Shown here one piece after another: positions 1 to 12,377 of a DNA stretch of 64,000 nt (within the stretch, counting starts at the first letter, position 1; every line of letters begins with the position of its first letter). Location: NCBI GenBank assembly GCA_963971285.1, contig OZ020257.1, positions 16,010,602 to 16,074,601 on the forward strand. Direction: 5' to 3'. The translations under genes and the position numbers were made by a program. This stretch comes from Astropecten irregularis. Lineage: Eukaryota; Echinodermata; Asteroidea; Paxillosida; Astropectinidae. Below the pieces are notes generated by a model. That model was not told the origin of the DNA. It saw only the letters and a program-made list of their open reading frames with translations, and searched no databases.

Positions 1-1380
1 CCCTTTTTTGGCACTTGGGCACGTTTGGATGGAGAAGATTTTTGTCATTTAAATCTCGGGATTTTATTTTTTCTTCAAAAGGCGGCAATATACGTCTGGG
101 AAACAAATTATAAGGGAAGGAAAAAAAAGCGATGCATGCATTGCAAGGAAGCGAAGAAATAGCGATGACGAGGGCCTGACATTCCGTGCAGATTCTAACC
201 GGCATACACTGATGAGATAAAGTCCGGGAGAAAAACAGAGTCATGTCTGGCCAAAGATCACGTAGGGTAGAGTCATGTTGTCTGGCTGGGATGTTTTTAC
301 AACAATCGCCATGCGTGTCCGTTCTAGAACATCCCCTATCAATATTAGTACACTGCCTGCGTACTAGGACGGTCCAAGTTTCGAATAAAAATAATTGCAA
401 CTCACTAAATGAAACTCCACAGACGAAGAATTCTAATGAAACGTGTGGCACTCGGGCAATTAAGATACGGAATGCACAAACGTATTAAAGCATAAACATG
501 AAAATGAGGTTCATTGTCAACAAGATTGCACCGTAGCTGCCCTGGGACCGACTGGCATGTTCTGACTCGACAGGGAATGGCTACGGTTGCAATTTTTCCA
601 TTCTTATTAATCAGCATTTCACTGTGCTCGCAACGGAAGCCCGTGTCGCTGCATGCTTTAGAAAGACAGCGTGGTCTCGCAAATAAACTGATGAGATACA
701 CTCACACGTTCCACTCCACGCCAAACAGAACGAAGTCAATTGAGCAGGACAATCCTATTATTATGGACAGGAATGTTGTTTTTCTCATTGGCCGAAACTG
801 GATCTTTATTGTATGAAATCCAAGCCACGAAAATTGCATGATTTAAAAGCTAATCCACTACCTAGAAACTTTTAAAATTGACAGACTTTGCGTCCGGGCC
901 GGCCCTGGGATTTTGTCAGAGACGCCCGGCCCGTGTGCAAATGCAATATAGAGGCAGGCCCTTGTTCCATTTCAGTGCAAAGAGCTATCAGAGTCTCCTT
1001 CACTAAAATGCTATTCTTCAAGATTGGATCAATTTTTTTGCCTTACAGAATTAAGACCCAGTGCATGACTCGAAATACTGAAGAAAACCGTGGGAAGAAA
1101 TAAGCGATTAAGATAAGTCAGTGTAGACAAAAAAAATCAGAGTCAATTTTATTCAAAATGTTTTCCTCGGGGTGAAGATAATTGAACTGAAAGAGAAGAC
1201 AGCAACCCGGTTCCGATTCGTTTAAATGCCGTGCCAAAGTCATTTGCTCAAACGGCAATTATTACAGAGAAGAACCTTTCCGATTCAAGGATGGGAACAG
1301 ACATTGAGGTAAACTTTGCGTTTATATTCAGAAATATATAAAGCAAGATGTTGGCTAAGCTGGACTTTAAAGACAGTCAT

Positions 1381-1512
1381 GGGGTCGATTTCACGAAGCC
1401 CTACGATCGATCGTAACTCGAGTTGCGAAGGATAACCCATCGTATCCTACGACTTCTACGTGGGGCTACAATGCATCATAAGTCCTACGATTGAGAGCTT
1501 AAGTTATGAGTT
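1381..1512 (+). mobile_element. Family A MITE-like element, copy 1
   Basis: Starts with the family end GGGGTCGATTTCA followed by the internal palindrome TACGATCGATCGTAAC and GGATAACCCATCGTA. The right end is eroded or truncated. Same orientation as the 37.65 kb copy. No coding capacity. Confidence 0.75.
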
Positions 1513-1527
1513 TGATGCAGTCTTGTA

Positions 1528-1690
1528 GTCGAGTATCAAAATTCGAGTACCGTGTTTTCCGAGTACCCACAAAGTGCCGAGTACGGGCCGAGTCCGAATA
1601 ACTTTTAATCGATTCCTGGGCCAAAAAAAAAGAGTTGGAGTTTATCAGAGTCCGAGTACGAGCCAAGTTCGAGTACAAAGACATCGAGCA
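1528..1690. repeat. Degenerate GAGTAC/CGAGTA short repeat
   Basis: GAGTNC/CGAGTA-type hexamers recur about ten times (for example TCGAGTATC, CCGAGTACC, TTCGAGTAC) with irregular spacing, immediately after the family A copy. Confidence 0.6.
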
Positions 1691-2310
1691 CATCCAAACT
1701 TTGGTGAAATCGACCTCTGGTCTCATCAGTCCGTCGCATGTGCCTGTAAGACCAGCAAAACCAGAACAAATGTGTATTTCCTTAATTTTCCCCTCATTTC
1801 ATCCATTTCCTAAACTTGGGGCGGGGTGAACGGCAACAACAACCTAATCTGCGCACCAGGCAATCACCCATAGATTCCCCTGATACAAAACGCCACGCGG
1901 GTTAAGAGAGAGACAACTCAACTCCGGGGCTCCTTTCCATTACGTCAACCCTCCCCGAGCAATAAGATGAGAAATGTCTGCCCTAGGAGATAGCACAGTT
2001 TCTAGCATCGTCGTTCCCGAAAGAAAAAAAAAGGAAAAGCGATTGATCCAGGAACATGAAATACACGTTCGAAAAAAAACCTACACGATACGGCAAGCCA
2101 CCACAGGCATGATTAAAAATTACATATCGACTTTTTTTTTTCCTTTTTTTTTTTTTGCCGACTGGCAGCCGAATCGCTGCCACGAATCATTTCCCGTCAA
2201 TCGATATAAAACTGCAATTTCTTTCAGCGTGGCCAGCATGCATGTCTTTCTCTATTGCGGCTTTCGAAGGCAACCAGGTCACTTTTTTCACGGGTTTCCC
2301 AAAGAGAGGG

Positions 2311-3090
2311 GGACAGTGTTACAAATACAGCCGTCCACGATTGTAATAATCACAAATATGGCCATCCACGAATGTAATAATCACAAATACAGCCGTCCAC
2401 GAATGTAATAATCACAAATATGGCCGTCCACGATTGTAATAATCACAAATATGGCCATCCACGAATGTAATAATCACAAATACAGCCGTCCACGAATATA
2501 ATAATCACAAATATAGCGGTCCACGAATGTAATAATCACAAATATGGCCATCCACGAATGTAATAATCACAACTATGGCCGTTCATGAATGTAATAATCA
2601 CAAATGGCCATTCACGAATGTAATTATCACAAATATGGCCGTCGCGAATGTAATAATCACAAATATAGACGTCCAAGAATGCAATAATCACAAATAGCCG
2701 TCACGGATGTAATAATCACAAATAGCCGTCACGGATGTAATAATCACAAATAGCCGTCACGGATGTAATAATCACAAATATAGCGGTCCACGAATTTACT
2801 AATCACAAATAGCCATTCCCGAATGTAATAATCACAAATATATATGGCCGTGCACGAATGTAATAGTCACAAATATGGCCGTTCACGAATGTAATAATCA
2901 CAAATATGGCCGTTCACGAATGTTATAATCACAAATACGGCCATTCACGAATGTAATAATCACAAATATGGCCGTTCACGAATGTAATAATCACAAATAT
3001 GGCCGTTCATGAATGTAATCATCACAAAATGGCCATTCACGAATGTAATAATCACAGATATGGCCGTCGCGAATGTAATAATCACAAATA
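2311..3090. repeat. 31-bp minisatellite, about 25 units
   Basis: Units of about 31 bp with core CCGTCCACGAATGTAATAATC followed by ACAAATATGG, varying at the first half. Some units are 28 bp; three nearly identical 28-bp units in tandem (about 2695-2782, GCCGTCACGGATGTAATAAT) show local homogenisation. Open frames across it are by-products. Confidence 0.9.
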
Positions 3091-4273
3091 CATTCGTTAT
3101 GATCGAAACGCACGCATCGTGTCTAACACATTAATATCAATAATGATGACTGGATATTCAATGTTTTCTCAGCTTTCGAGAATCATGTTTCAGAATTCAG
3201 GATAAATACTTCAATTGAGGAAATGAGAGTTTGCCGGTGGCGATTACAGAAACAAACAAACGACGGAATGTAAGACAAGAAACTGACCAAAATCTGCCAC
3301 GGGCGAAGCATGCCTTTCTAAAAATATCATTGGCAATGAGCCGGATTTCAAACACCTCCATGGTCCAAAATAGATGAAAAATCTTTCCTTCGCACAAATC
3401 ACTATAAATGTCAACTCACAACCCAACCAAATACCGCCATTGCATTCTACGGGCGCGCGAGCCACGAGCTGAAATTAGGCCGTGTCCCATCGGCGCCTCG
3501 CCTGTACCTATACGTGTTTGTGTAGCGTCCGGTACGTATATACTGGCATGCGCGCAGTGTACAGCTCTACTTGATTGTTGTTCGTACCCTGGGACTAGAG
3601 ATGTTTTTACTTGGTTTATAGAAGAGTCGTCTCGTTCTGCAGTCACAAGCTTTAAAGTTACAGTACATCATAGATGCATCATCCATAGCAATCATAATAT
3701 CCATAATGTATTTTGTGTGTGACATTTAAATGGAAATTGTTCGAGATTTTGAGAAGACAACTACATGTAAATCCTTTTTTGTCGTCTTCCTTTTCAATTG
3801 TGAATTTGTGCGATTTCTTTATGACGTTCTTATTTCCATTTGCTGCAATCAGCTATTGTGCTGTGTATGGCATTTAGATGCCGTTGTGTCAATAATGACA
3901 TATTTTTGACGTGAAATAAATAACAGGAAAACTTAAAGTAATATTAAATTTATAAACAGTATAGCTTACAGCACAGACAGTTGACAACAATAATGGGGCA
4001 CATCACCAATTTTGCACCATAAATTTAAAGGGGCGTGTGAGAGTTAATGTACTACATGTATAATGACTGATTGAGTTGCATTTTAAACGCCCTTTCCGTG
4101 GGAATCTCCCTTTAAAGCTGGAATTATACCCTGAACTGCATGTGTATGTATGCCACACACTCGCTAGTCCGTGTACATACTGCAAATCTAACAATAAAAT
4201 GCCTCCGTCAGTGTTTACGTGTATGCAAACCCAATGAGTCCAGGATATTAATAACGACATTAATGTTAAGAGA

Positions 4274-4279
4274 TTTATT
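4274..4279 (-). terminator. AATAAA polyadenylation signal
   Basis: AATAAA on the minus strand, about 60 nt after the stop codon of the 4.3-5.7 kb model. The position is suitable for its 3' end. The hexamer alone is weak evidence in AT-rich DNA. Confidence 0.35.
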
Positions 4280-4338
4280 TTTGTATCTCCCAAAGGCTAT
4301 GAGTTTTTTTTCTTTTGCAAGGAGCACGTGACCCCTTT

Positions 4339-5698
4339 TTAGATCACGAAGATCGGCCGTACGTATTCATGAACTGGATGGGTAAAATGCATTTCCGACT
4401 CCCGCTCCCGTGTACAGGTGGTGTCGCGTTCTCCACAGACCGAAGACAAGTCGCCATGCTGGGAATAGTACATTCACTGCTCGCTTGCTATTATTAGGAA
4501 CCCAAAGTGAGGAGATTTCCTAAGAAGCCTTCAGCAGGGAAATAAGTCACCCACTCCAGGGTTTAACACATTCGATTTTCAATTCTCAACTATTATTAGC
4601 TGGCCATTAACTTAATAACTACTCCATCATCACATCTCGTCGGTATAGATAGTGGTCTATACCGTAGAATGTATCATTTCAAATGTGTTCACCTTAAAAT
4701 CCGGTTCGGCAAAAGAAAAATCAGCAGAGGGGTCCATTAGATGTCGATGCTGAATGTTTTTGTACAGGGAGCTACGGGGGCCATGTGCAAACATTTCATG
4801 GGCTTTTTTCTTGTCTGTAACTGGGACAAGGGCCAGTGGGGGACTACTGTGTAACCCCTTTGGGATAGACACTCGTGCAACTGCATGAGGAACAGCGGAC
4901 ATGGCAGAGTACGATGGGAAAATGTGGGACAAAAACTAGGACAAACACTTTAAAGCCCAACGTCGTTCCTTTCCGACTGGAAGAAGCGATTAAAACAGCA
5001 AACTGTTGGGCGAGGTAACCGGGTGAGACTGGGCTGCTCGATGTCCTGGTGACTTGCTCGACCTACCTCCGTGCTTCACAACTTCATAACCGTTTTGCTC
5101 TAGCTGCACTCCAGCTCGCGTGCCAATTTGTCCGAAGAAAACTGCATAGATTCACGTAAATAATTGCAAGCTCCGTCACTATCCGACGTGACGCCAACCT
5201 GACGGCCTGGAGGCCGTAACCTAGCTGATATTCCGCAGGCATTTGCCTGCCAGGACCTTGTCGACCCTTACGGAGAGCAAAAAAAAAGAGAGTGAAAAAC
5301 ATATTGTTTTGATTATAACCTGCCATTCGAGATGGGTTAATATGAACCACAGGCTTAAGTTTCTAAGCAATCGCAGCCAAACATGATGGCATGGAATTCT
5401 CGTACAATATATGTTTTCTCGATGTTAACATCAATCACTTCATCCGCAGCCCGCGTCTGGTGTTCGTTTCCAAACGCGAGAACGCAGCTCTCACGAATTG
5501 CAAACAAGAAAGAAAGGACGAGTCTGAACTTTGCCCAGAGGGCGGAGAATTTTGCTTTTGAGGAGCGAGTGGCAAATCGAACGCGTTAGGTCTACGTATA
5601 TACGTCTCTGTCTCCACATTCCTGTTCGATTTATGATAAGCTACATGATGGCATATCCGCCTGGTTGTAGCCCCACTCACCTTCACCTTTCTCGGCAT
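4339..5698 (-). CDS. Small uncharacterised gene, five-exon model (about 148 aa)
   Basis: Model on the minus strand: 5698-5681 (MPRKVK, donor GTGAGT), 5266-5221, 5141-5067, 4880-4693, 4458-4339 (stop TAA). Phases agree at every junction: 0, 1, 1 and 0. The 75-nt exon has acceptor TATGCAG and donor GAG|GTAGGT. The 188-nt exon has a pyrimidine-rich acceptor (CTGTTCCTCATGCAG) and donor AAG|GTGAAC. The last exon opens in phase 0 and runs 39 codons to its stop, and AATAAA follows at 4279-4274. The second exon is the weakest (AAG acceptor, donor GTTACG). The protein has a basic N-terminus and a tail rich in charged residues and His ending in RPIFVI. No signal peptide, membrane span or domain is recognised. 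Its size suggests a small intracellular protein, but the function is unknown. Confidence 0.45.
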
Positions 5699-7574
5699 GG
5701 CATTTTCAATTTCAAGTCTTGAACAGCAAAAATAGATACTGCAGCCCAACAAATAAAAAAGAAGGAGGATTTCTAGGAATTCGTCTCATGAATATCTCGT
5801 TCCGCTCACTTAGGGCGTAAGACTCTCAGTTCCTTCGTCCTACAGTCCGGGATTATGCATCACCATCGCTACGAAGCTCTCGACTCCATCAAGCTTTCTA
5901 GACGGGACAAAACCCCCCTTTTTGCCATCTACCCTGATTGCAACCACCAAAAAATGTTCAGATTACAGTGTTCCATCTTCTTCAGTCCTGGTTTATAAGG
6001 ACGCAGGGTTGGAGCTGGGACGAAGGAGGAGCTCAAATATTTGCCGAGTGTTTTTGCGCAGAGCTCGCCGGAGCGAGCTGAGCGACTCAAGTGCTTAGAC
6101 AAGGGTACGCACGTACACTGCTTGACGGAACATTTTGTCCGGGACGATAAGACTCTTCCCTCTTAAATTTCCCTTTTATGTGCAGGTGGCGTCGGTGGAC
6201 ATTGATTTTATTTCATTTAGTAATACTCGTTGGATTGTTGGAGCAAACTTGCTTAGATAACAATGAAATGATAGTGAGTATATTCATCTGCGTTATTGGT
6301 CGCATTCATCCAAGAAAGCAACCCAAATTACAGGTTTGATGATCTTGTCGTGTAGATACGTCCGCCATATCAAAACACCAAAAACAATCTTATGATAGGT
6401 ATAGCTTGCTATCGACACAGCAAGTCTCTTATCACACGGTCAGATAGAGCTTTGCGGATCGGCAAAGCAAACTACAGACCTCTACATTTACCTCCCTTCT
6501 AGAATTTATCAACAAACATCATCAACTCTTGAATCCCCCTCGACCGTACGCACGAAGCTCGTCCAAATAATGATCATGATCTCTGGCCTCTAGAACTCTA
6601 GCCAGAAACAAGTTGAAAAACACGGCGTGCCGACCGATCAAATATTTGGCCGACATATTATCGTTTGCTGTTCTGATTAATCTTGCTTTGGCGTGACCAT
6701 TGCACGGCAGCGGACTGCGGTCGAATCTTCACCTACTGAACGCCCCCGCAGGTTCCCCGGACGCAAGAGAGTCGGCAACCAAAGGCCGTCCCCTGTCTTC
6801 ACATCAGGGGAAATATAAACTTAGAAGAAGAAGTGGTGAATAAAATGGGAAAAAAACACGAAGGAAAGACAGAAAAGAAGCAGAGGAAAGGAAAGAGAAA
6901 GGATAATGAAGGTTCAATATTGTGATTGTACTCAGCCTGATTTTGCAAACACAAACAGGAAGGCTGTCCGGAAGACGGAGGCACTTCAGCTGAGACACAC
7001 TGTCACGGAGTACTAGCCACGGAGTTCTGATCATCCCTCGAGACCTTCGCACGTGAATGCAACTCCGGCTCGTCTCTACGATTGGAAAACTTTTACCATG
7101 GAACTAATTGTGCTCTTGTTATTGCATGTCCTGGTCTTCCTCCCACTGTTGGTTTTGAGCCGGAGTACAACTCGCGGATTGCAACACTACATCGGGACTT
7201 AACTTTTTGTGTTGGGGGACGAATTTACTTCGTCATTGAACAAAAGAGTGTCGTGTCACTGGAACTAGTCGTCATTTGTGGCGTGGGGATGGAGTGAGAG
7301 GAAGCTATCTCCCTGTGGTAGGTGGTAATGTAAGTCTTGCATTTTATGGGAAGTGTCACAGGAACCATTACGTTCCGACATAGTGCCTTAGCAATAGGAA
7401 GCAAAGCAGTGACACCAACAGACAGATCATGGTTCATTGCCATCAGTTAGGTTCATAGATCAACTGTGTAGTTCCCAAGCTTAAAACAGAAGTATATGTG
7501 TCAGTTACCAAAGTTTAGTCTGGAATTTTTATTCTCAAAACTTTGGGTTTGATTTGTTCAACTTCTGTACGTAG

Positions 7575-7691
7575 GTGATCGACTTAAGGAAGTTATGCTC
7601 CCCATGTTTCACTTGTTGTTGTCCGGCCATCGCCATACGTCACCAACCTTCAAGTACAAGTAGCCTGAGCCCCACTTTCCCTAAGCAGTGA
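7575..7691 (+). CDS. Candidate terminal coding exon with Cys cluster (38 codons)
   Basis: The acceptor TTGTTCAACTTCTGTACGTAG opens a 38-codon phase-0 frame to TGA. The peptide starts with a basic/Cys-rich patch (LRKLCSPCFTCCCP), of the kind often palmitoylated next to a membrane span, and ends Ser/Pro-rich. A minus-strand frame (7681-7890, Cys/Trp/Tyr-rich) overlaps its last bases, and the two may compete. No homologue recognised. Confidence 0.25.
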   Translation: MIDLRKLCSPCFTCCCPAIAIRHQPSSTSSLSPTFPKQ

Positions 7692-8178
7692 GATTTGCTG
7701 TCAACAGCCTGACGTGACGTGTGATATCTAAATTCCAGTTGCAATTACAGAAATAATCGGTGTTTCCTGCTTCCCACTGCTCCCAATTTCTTTCGTAACC
7801 GAAGCAGGAGTGAGCTTCGTGACTCTGCCCTGGGAACTCGCCCTGCATGTACATGTAACCCTCTTCCCCGTACGTGCTACTCGGGATCAATACCTCAATG
7901 TGTCTACGGACAGTCAGATTTCACAATGCATCAAACCTAGAATGCAGGAGGGAAAGAGGAAAACAGGGAAGTTATAGAATGCTATTCATCACCGACATCT
8001 TTTGAGTAAAACGGGTAATACGTGGACGTCATTTATACATTAACGCCTGAAACGGTCTGCCCTCAGGAAAGGTCCGGTGCCGAAGAAGGAAAAACATGCT
8101 CAGCACCTGCGCCGGATCACTTCAATTCTTCCCTCCTTTATCCACGTTCTTGGCAAGATTCTCTCTAGCTGTGCTTAG

Positions 8179-9068
8179 TCACAGAAAGATATGATTTCCC
8201 TCGAGCACGTAAATCCAAGAATTAGAGGCAGGCAAATACCTCCCGTGCAAGTTTACGTGGATGATTTGGCCGGTCCGGAAGCCTGTTTCTGAATGGAGAC
8301 TTAATATAAGATCAACTCAAACTCGCTGCGTGGTGACGTTGTAGATACTGAACACGATTCCTGGACTGTCCTCTCCGGGGTGAGATGGGTACGTCTGTTT
8401 TTGTTTTCTGTTATGCTGTGGACTTGTTTTGTCCAGTGTTGTGTTGCAGATCATGCCGGACGTTGAGAGCATGGCGAATGGGATAAGATGACTGTAATGA
8501 AAACACGCCACTCTCGCAATTCCGCTCGCTCTTCAAGTTGAAGTTTATTCTTCCACAATGACTTTACAGTTCGCATCAACATGTTTAAGATGGACCAGAT
8601 GAGGCTGCGGAACACCTGAATGCAAGGTTGATAAGCCTACATTTGACCGTCAACTGTCGGTGTGGTTTGGCGTGGCGATCCTGCAAGGTCAAGGTGGGTA
8701 GCTCCCCATTGGACACGGCACGATTTCAGCAGCAAACTCGACAGCTTCAATTACCAACCCAAGAAAGAAACAATGCCATGTGATCACGAGGAATGTGCTG
8801 AGATGAAGACATTTTCCTTCCTTCCCTCTCCAACTCCCTCCCAAGGCCTCTGGCTTGTCTCGCTGCGCCAAGCATGTCCACATGAGTTTGTTTCCCTAAG
8901 GTCTATACCCATGAAGCCTTCAAGCAGTATAGCTCTATGGTCTACCACACAACCTTTATAACACTGTGTACATTTAAGCCAGGCGATCGATGGCATGTCA
9001 TTCAAGATGTGGATCCGATTCCCGACCGCCGCTCGCCACCTCGTAACGATCGTCCCATGCCCAAATAA
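8179..9068 (+). CDS. 3' part of an uncharacterised gene, three-exon model
   Basis: Plus-strand exons 8179-8208 (10 codons, donor CAC|GTAAAT), 8311-8388 (26 codons, donor TGG|GTACGT) and 8901-9068 (55 codons then TAA), all joined in phase 0. The last exon is the best supported: it is open over 168 nt, has an acceptor TTTGTTTCCCTAAG, and its sequence looks like protein, with Tyr/Phe/Trp-rich stretches (TFKPGDRWHVIQ) and a Pro/Arg/Asp-rich end. The 8311 acceptor is weak and the 30-nt exon is speculative. The minus strand is also partly open here, so strand choice is not certain. The domain is not recognised. The start of the gene lies upstream and was not found. Confidence 0.35.
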
Positions 9069-9362
9069 TACCGGACTAAACCAAACATCCACCCCCAACT
9101 TTAAAGACTATAGTGCTCCTATTCCTACTCAATCGATTTTTAGCCGCACAAAGGAAAAAAAAAGACCCGGCATCTTCAATGCGTTATATGATATGCCTAC
9201 TGAAACGGTTTTTATCGAGCTATCTCTTTCTCAACACAAATCTCGTGGATTTTTTTATTCTGCAACGCCGCTGACTTATCAATTCGTAATTGAAATCTAC
9301 ATTCAGGCGCAACATCAACACAAAGGACGAGGGGAGTAAATCTTCTTCATACTCTTTTTCAG

Positions 9363-9425
9363 ACACGGACATAGTCCGATGCAGTCCTGGCGTTTTGAAG
9401 TGGTTTCTTATACATCGGCGGAACT
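9363..9425 (+). CDS. Candidate internal coding exon (63 nt)
   Basis: An excellent acceptor (CTTCTTCATACTCTTTTTCAG) and donor (ACT|GTAAGT) bound a 63-nt plus-strand segment. Frame 2 gives an open, protein-like peptide with HSPMQSWRFEVVSYTS, and a second frame is also open. It lies 300 bp past the stop of the 8.2-9.07 kb model, so it would be another gene or an alternative end. Confidence 0.25.
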
Positions 9426-10378
9426 GTAAGTTGGCTTGTATACTCGAGTTAGTTGGAGGCGATATGAACATTGCAGAAACGTGTTTGCACAGATTTTACC
9501 GGGGCGATTCGTCCTCTTTTTAGCGTGTTCGATTCACGCTCAATTTTCAGCCATATCAGAAGGCCCTGCCATGTTGGATTGCAAGCTCATGCACATCCGG
9601 GGAACAATGAAGACTGAGTCTGCGCCTCATCTTGGAATGGTCAGGCGTGGTTGCCTAGGTGAAGAAACTACGTCACACTGACCCGGATGCAGATGGATAA
9701 CGAGGCAGCAACTTCATAATCCATGTATATAACTTTCATCTATTATACTTTATCATGAGTTAACAAGCACCCGGTCATGAGTTAAGTAATGATGTTAACA
9801 ACAATACCTCTTTAAACTATGCATATCGCCTCCTACATACGCAACACGAGCTGGTTTTCCCTTTAATGCACGAACAACATCGAAACTGCTATGGTGTTTC
9901 AACCACTTTTACAAAAACGAACCATATTATTTGCCACTTTGCCCAATCCTCACGAATTCAAAAACTGTATTACAGTGCGAGTCCCTAGTTCCGGAAAGAT
10001 TAATGTTTCAACTCCGAAATCGTGGTTCTCTATTATCGAACTGCATGTCTAGGCACGGAGTGCACTGTATAGATTATATCCCTCCTCTATAGTGCAACTA
10101 CGGATGACGACCCCGATGGTTGCCAAGCCTACGGTGTATTCACGGTTACCGTGATTTCATGATTGTCGGTATACTATTGCATGCCCAGGTACGGAATTCG
10201 ATTTTTGTCGTACCATAAATACAGCACTCGAGCCTAAAAAGCAAACGCATACTTTCAAGCAAACTGTAGTCGCAGTTAATATATGTAGCATCCAATATGA
10301 TATAGCTACTGGTACATAGTGCCGTACTGTATGACCTTTTCGTTCCAAGTACTTCAAGGATGTTTTTTTTTTGCACAG

Positions 10379-10483
10379 GTAATGTTATACACGAACCGTG
10401 TCAATTGGCTCCATGGAGGAAAAAATCATAAAGCATTCAACACGCCAGCTGCTTCTAGCGTTTTACGAATTCATCAGGGTTGA
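10379..10483 (+). CDS. Candidate terminal coding exon (34 codons)
   Basis: A long pyrimidine tract (GATGTTTTTTTTTTGCACAG) is followed in phase 0 by 34 codons to TGA 10481-10483. The peptide is polar with a YTNRVNWLHGG stretch. No partner exon found, and the short frame makes chance possible. Confidence 0.25.
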   Translation, partial: VMLYTNRVNWLHGGKNHKAFNTPAASSVLRIHQG

Positions 10484-11036
10484 ATGATGCAAGCCAAGCA
10501 AATCTTTTAGGGATGCTCAGTACATCACGCACCGATAGAGTGACGTCAGAATTGATGTGCACCTCCCCCCCCCCCCCCATACACGCAAATTTTTTTTTCT
10601 AGAGACCTTTCTTTTGCAACGTCACAGCCCGATGTTTTGCCCACCATGATGGCGGAAACTTTGGCGAGCCGTCGAAGCCAGACATAACAAAATAACCACA
10701 ATTTGAACACAACGTTTCATAAACATTGCAAGATATTGCTGAATGTAACGGAAACAGCACAAGCAATGATGATATGCATTATTTTGTACAGCTATATGAA
10801 CAGTTTGCAAATTATGTTGAATGTGGTCACGCCGTCTGTCACTAGAAGACGGAATGATTTGCAACAAAAGAAAGGTCTATTTATGATAGTCAATGCGTTT
10901 ACCTCGACCCCAGGGGAAAATATATTTGTGCGTTGACTTCTTTTCAACCTCATTCCCCACGACACGCGTCGTAGAGATGTGGATTTTTTCATTTGTCTCA
11001 ATTAACCAATTAATTGACGAATCGAATTGACCACAT

Positions 11037-11194
11037 CAGGGGTCGATTTCACCAAACACATCGTAAGTTACTATTGATCATAGGATTTGTGATACATTGC
11101 AACCCTATGTAGGATATATAGGCCCCCTACGATGGGTTATCCTTCGTAAAATCGAGTTACGATTGATCGTAGGGCTTCTTGAAATCGACCCCAG
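11037..11194 (-). mobile_element. Family A MITE-like element, copy 2
   Basis: Inverted relative to copy 1. Both ends are preserved (GGGGTCGATTTC … GAAATCGACCCC), giving terminal inverted repeats of about 12-13 bp. Internal GGGTTATCCTTCGTA and GATTGATCGTAGGGCTT match the other copies. Confidence 0.8.
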
Positions 11195-12266
11195 GAATCA
11201 ATGTCATGCCCCTGATAAGAAAATCCTACGATCTGGTCATAATCAATTCATTGTCCCAACCACCTCTATCGTACCTCCCAAGTCGACCTGCGTCAGTCCT
11301 ATAATGCCTCCGCTGTAGTTATTGGCGGAACGGGGATCCAGCGCACATTTAACGCTCAATTTATTCCACTTGTATTCCCAAAAGCATATCACCCATCGTG
11401 TAATGTGCTCAGCTGAGCCGAGGATAACGCGCTGGAAGACTGAACCAGAGCAGTATATTATAGTACAAGTGCACGGTTCAATAATTGATGAGTTTGGATG
11501 ACTTCTAACGTGATGAGACTAGACCCCCTCCCCTCCGCCCCTCTCCCTCCCCGTCTCTCTCCATGTCTGTCTCTGTCTACGGGGCTTCATTACGTCGCCA
11601 AGGCAATGCACAGACGCATACATCATTGATTTCTGATGGAGTGTTTATGCTCGTTGTCTCTGGTCCGATAAGATAATGGTTCAAGATCTCATATTCTAGG
11701 TCAATCCAATATTTGCGGAGGGCGTGCGTACAATTTCAAAACAGCTTTAGGGCTGGTACTTACAAATTCTATAACAGGGGCTGAAGGTAAATTATTAAGT
11801 GGCGATATTGAAGGGGGACCTTTCTCTGGGGGGCAACGAGATCACCTGACCTACTCAAGACGACCGAGTGGATTTCAGCGGACCAAGATATAGCCCCCAG
11901 ATTCAAAGCATGAGCGATGTTTCACGCAATATAATGCGTGTTACGCGCAAAAATCCCTGGAAGCAACGCTTATTTGCCTCACAAACCTCGTGTTGGTTCG
12001 ATTAAATCGCATGCTCGTTATATACAGCACGTTTTGCTCGTGGTTTAAAAACTGTTTGTCGCAGCGGCAGCGGTGGGCATGAGTTTTCTAGTAATGGCCG
12101 ACAGTCGTAATTTTCAACTGAATCAAGTACCTAGACAGTAACCAAATAAAATGAAATCTTCAAGCGTGTTTGCTGCCCTCAAGTGTCCAAGATCAGGCGA
12201 TTTCGTTGTTAGTGCTGTAATTCATTTGGGGGACATTGCACTTTAGGGAAAAATTTTTTTTTTCAG

Positions 12267-12350
12267 ACCAACTGTATGAGCGTTGATGGAGTCATTGATT
12301 ATTATTCCCTTATTGTTACCATTGTATATCCTTACCTATTCATGGCATAG
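12267..12350 (+). CDS. Candidate terminal coding exon (27 codons)
   Basis: The acceptor AATTTTTTTTTTCAG is followed by 27 phase-0 codons to TAG 12348-12350. The peptide ends in a hydrophobic Tyr/Ile/Val-rich run (YYSLIVTIVYPYLF) that could be part of a membrane segment. It lies 28 bp before the start of the 12.4-13.8 kb model, so if real it is the end of another gene. Confidence 0.25.
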   Translation, partial: TNCMSVDGVIDYYSLIVTIVYPYLFMA

Positions 12351-12377
12351 ATTTGCCTCGGTTTCTTTAACTATCCC

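Noticed and set aside
577-816. Possible secreted protein starting MATVAIFPFLL
   Set aside because: A signal-like start is present, but the frame lacks a donor, an opposing minus-strand frame is equally open, and there is no further support.
1974-2408. 144-codon plus-strand frame
   Set aside because: Crosses poly-A/poly-T runs and enters the 31-bp minisatellite; composition is low complexity.
2311-3090. CRISPR array
   Set aside because: Repeats are head-to-tail without unique spacers, in a eukaryotic context; it is a minisatellite.
10622-10841. Minus-strand exon after acceptor CATTCCGTCTTCTAG
   Set aside because: Good acceptor and up to 72 open codons, but two frames are open and the peptide is low in recognisable features; left uncalled.
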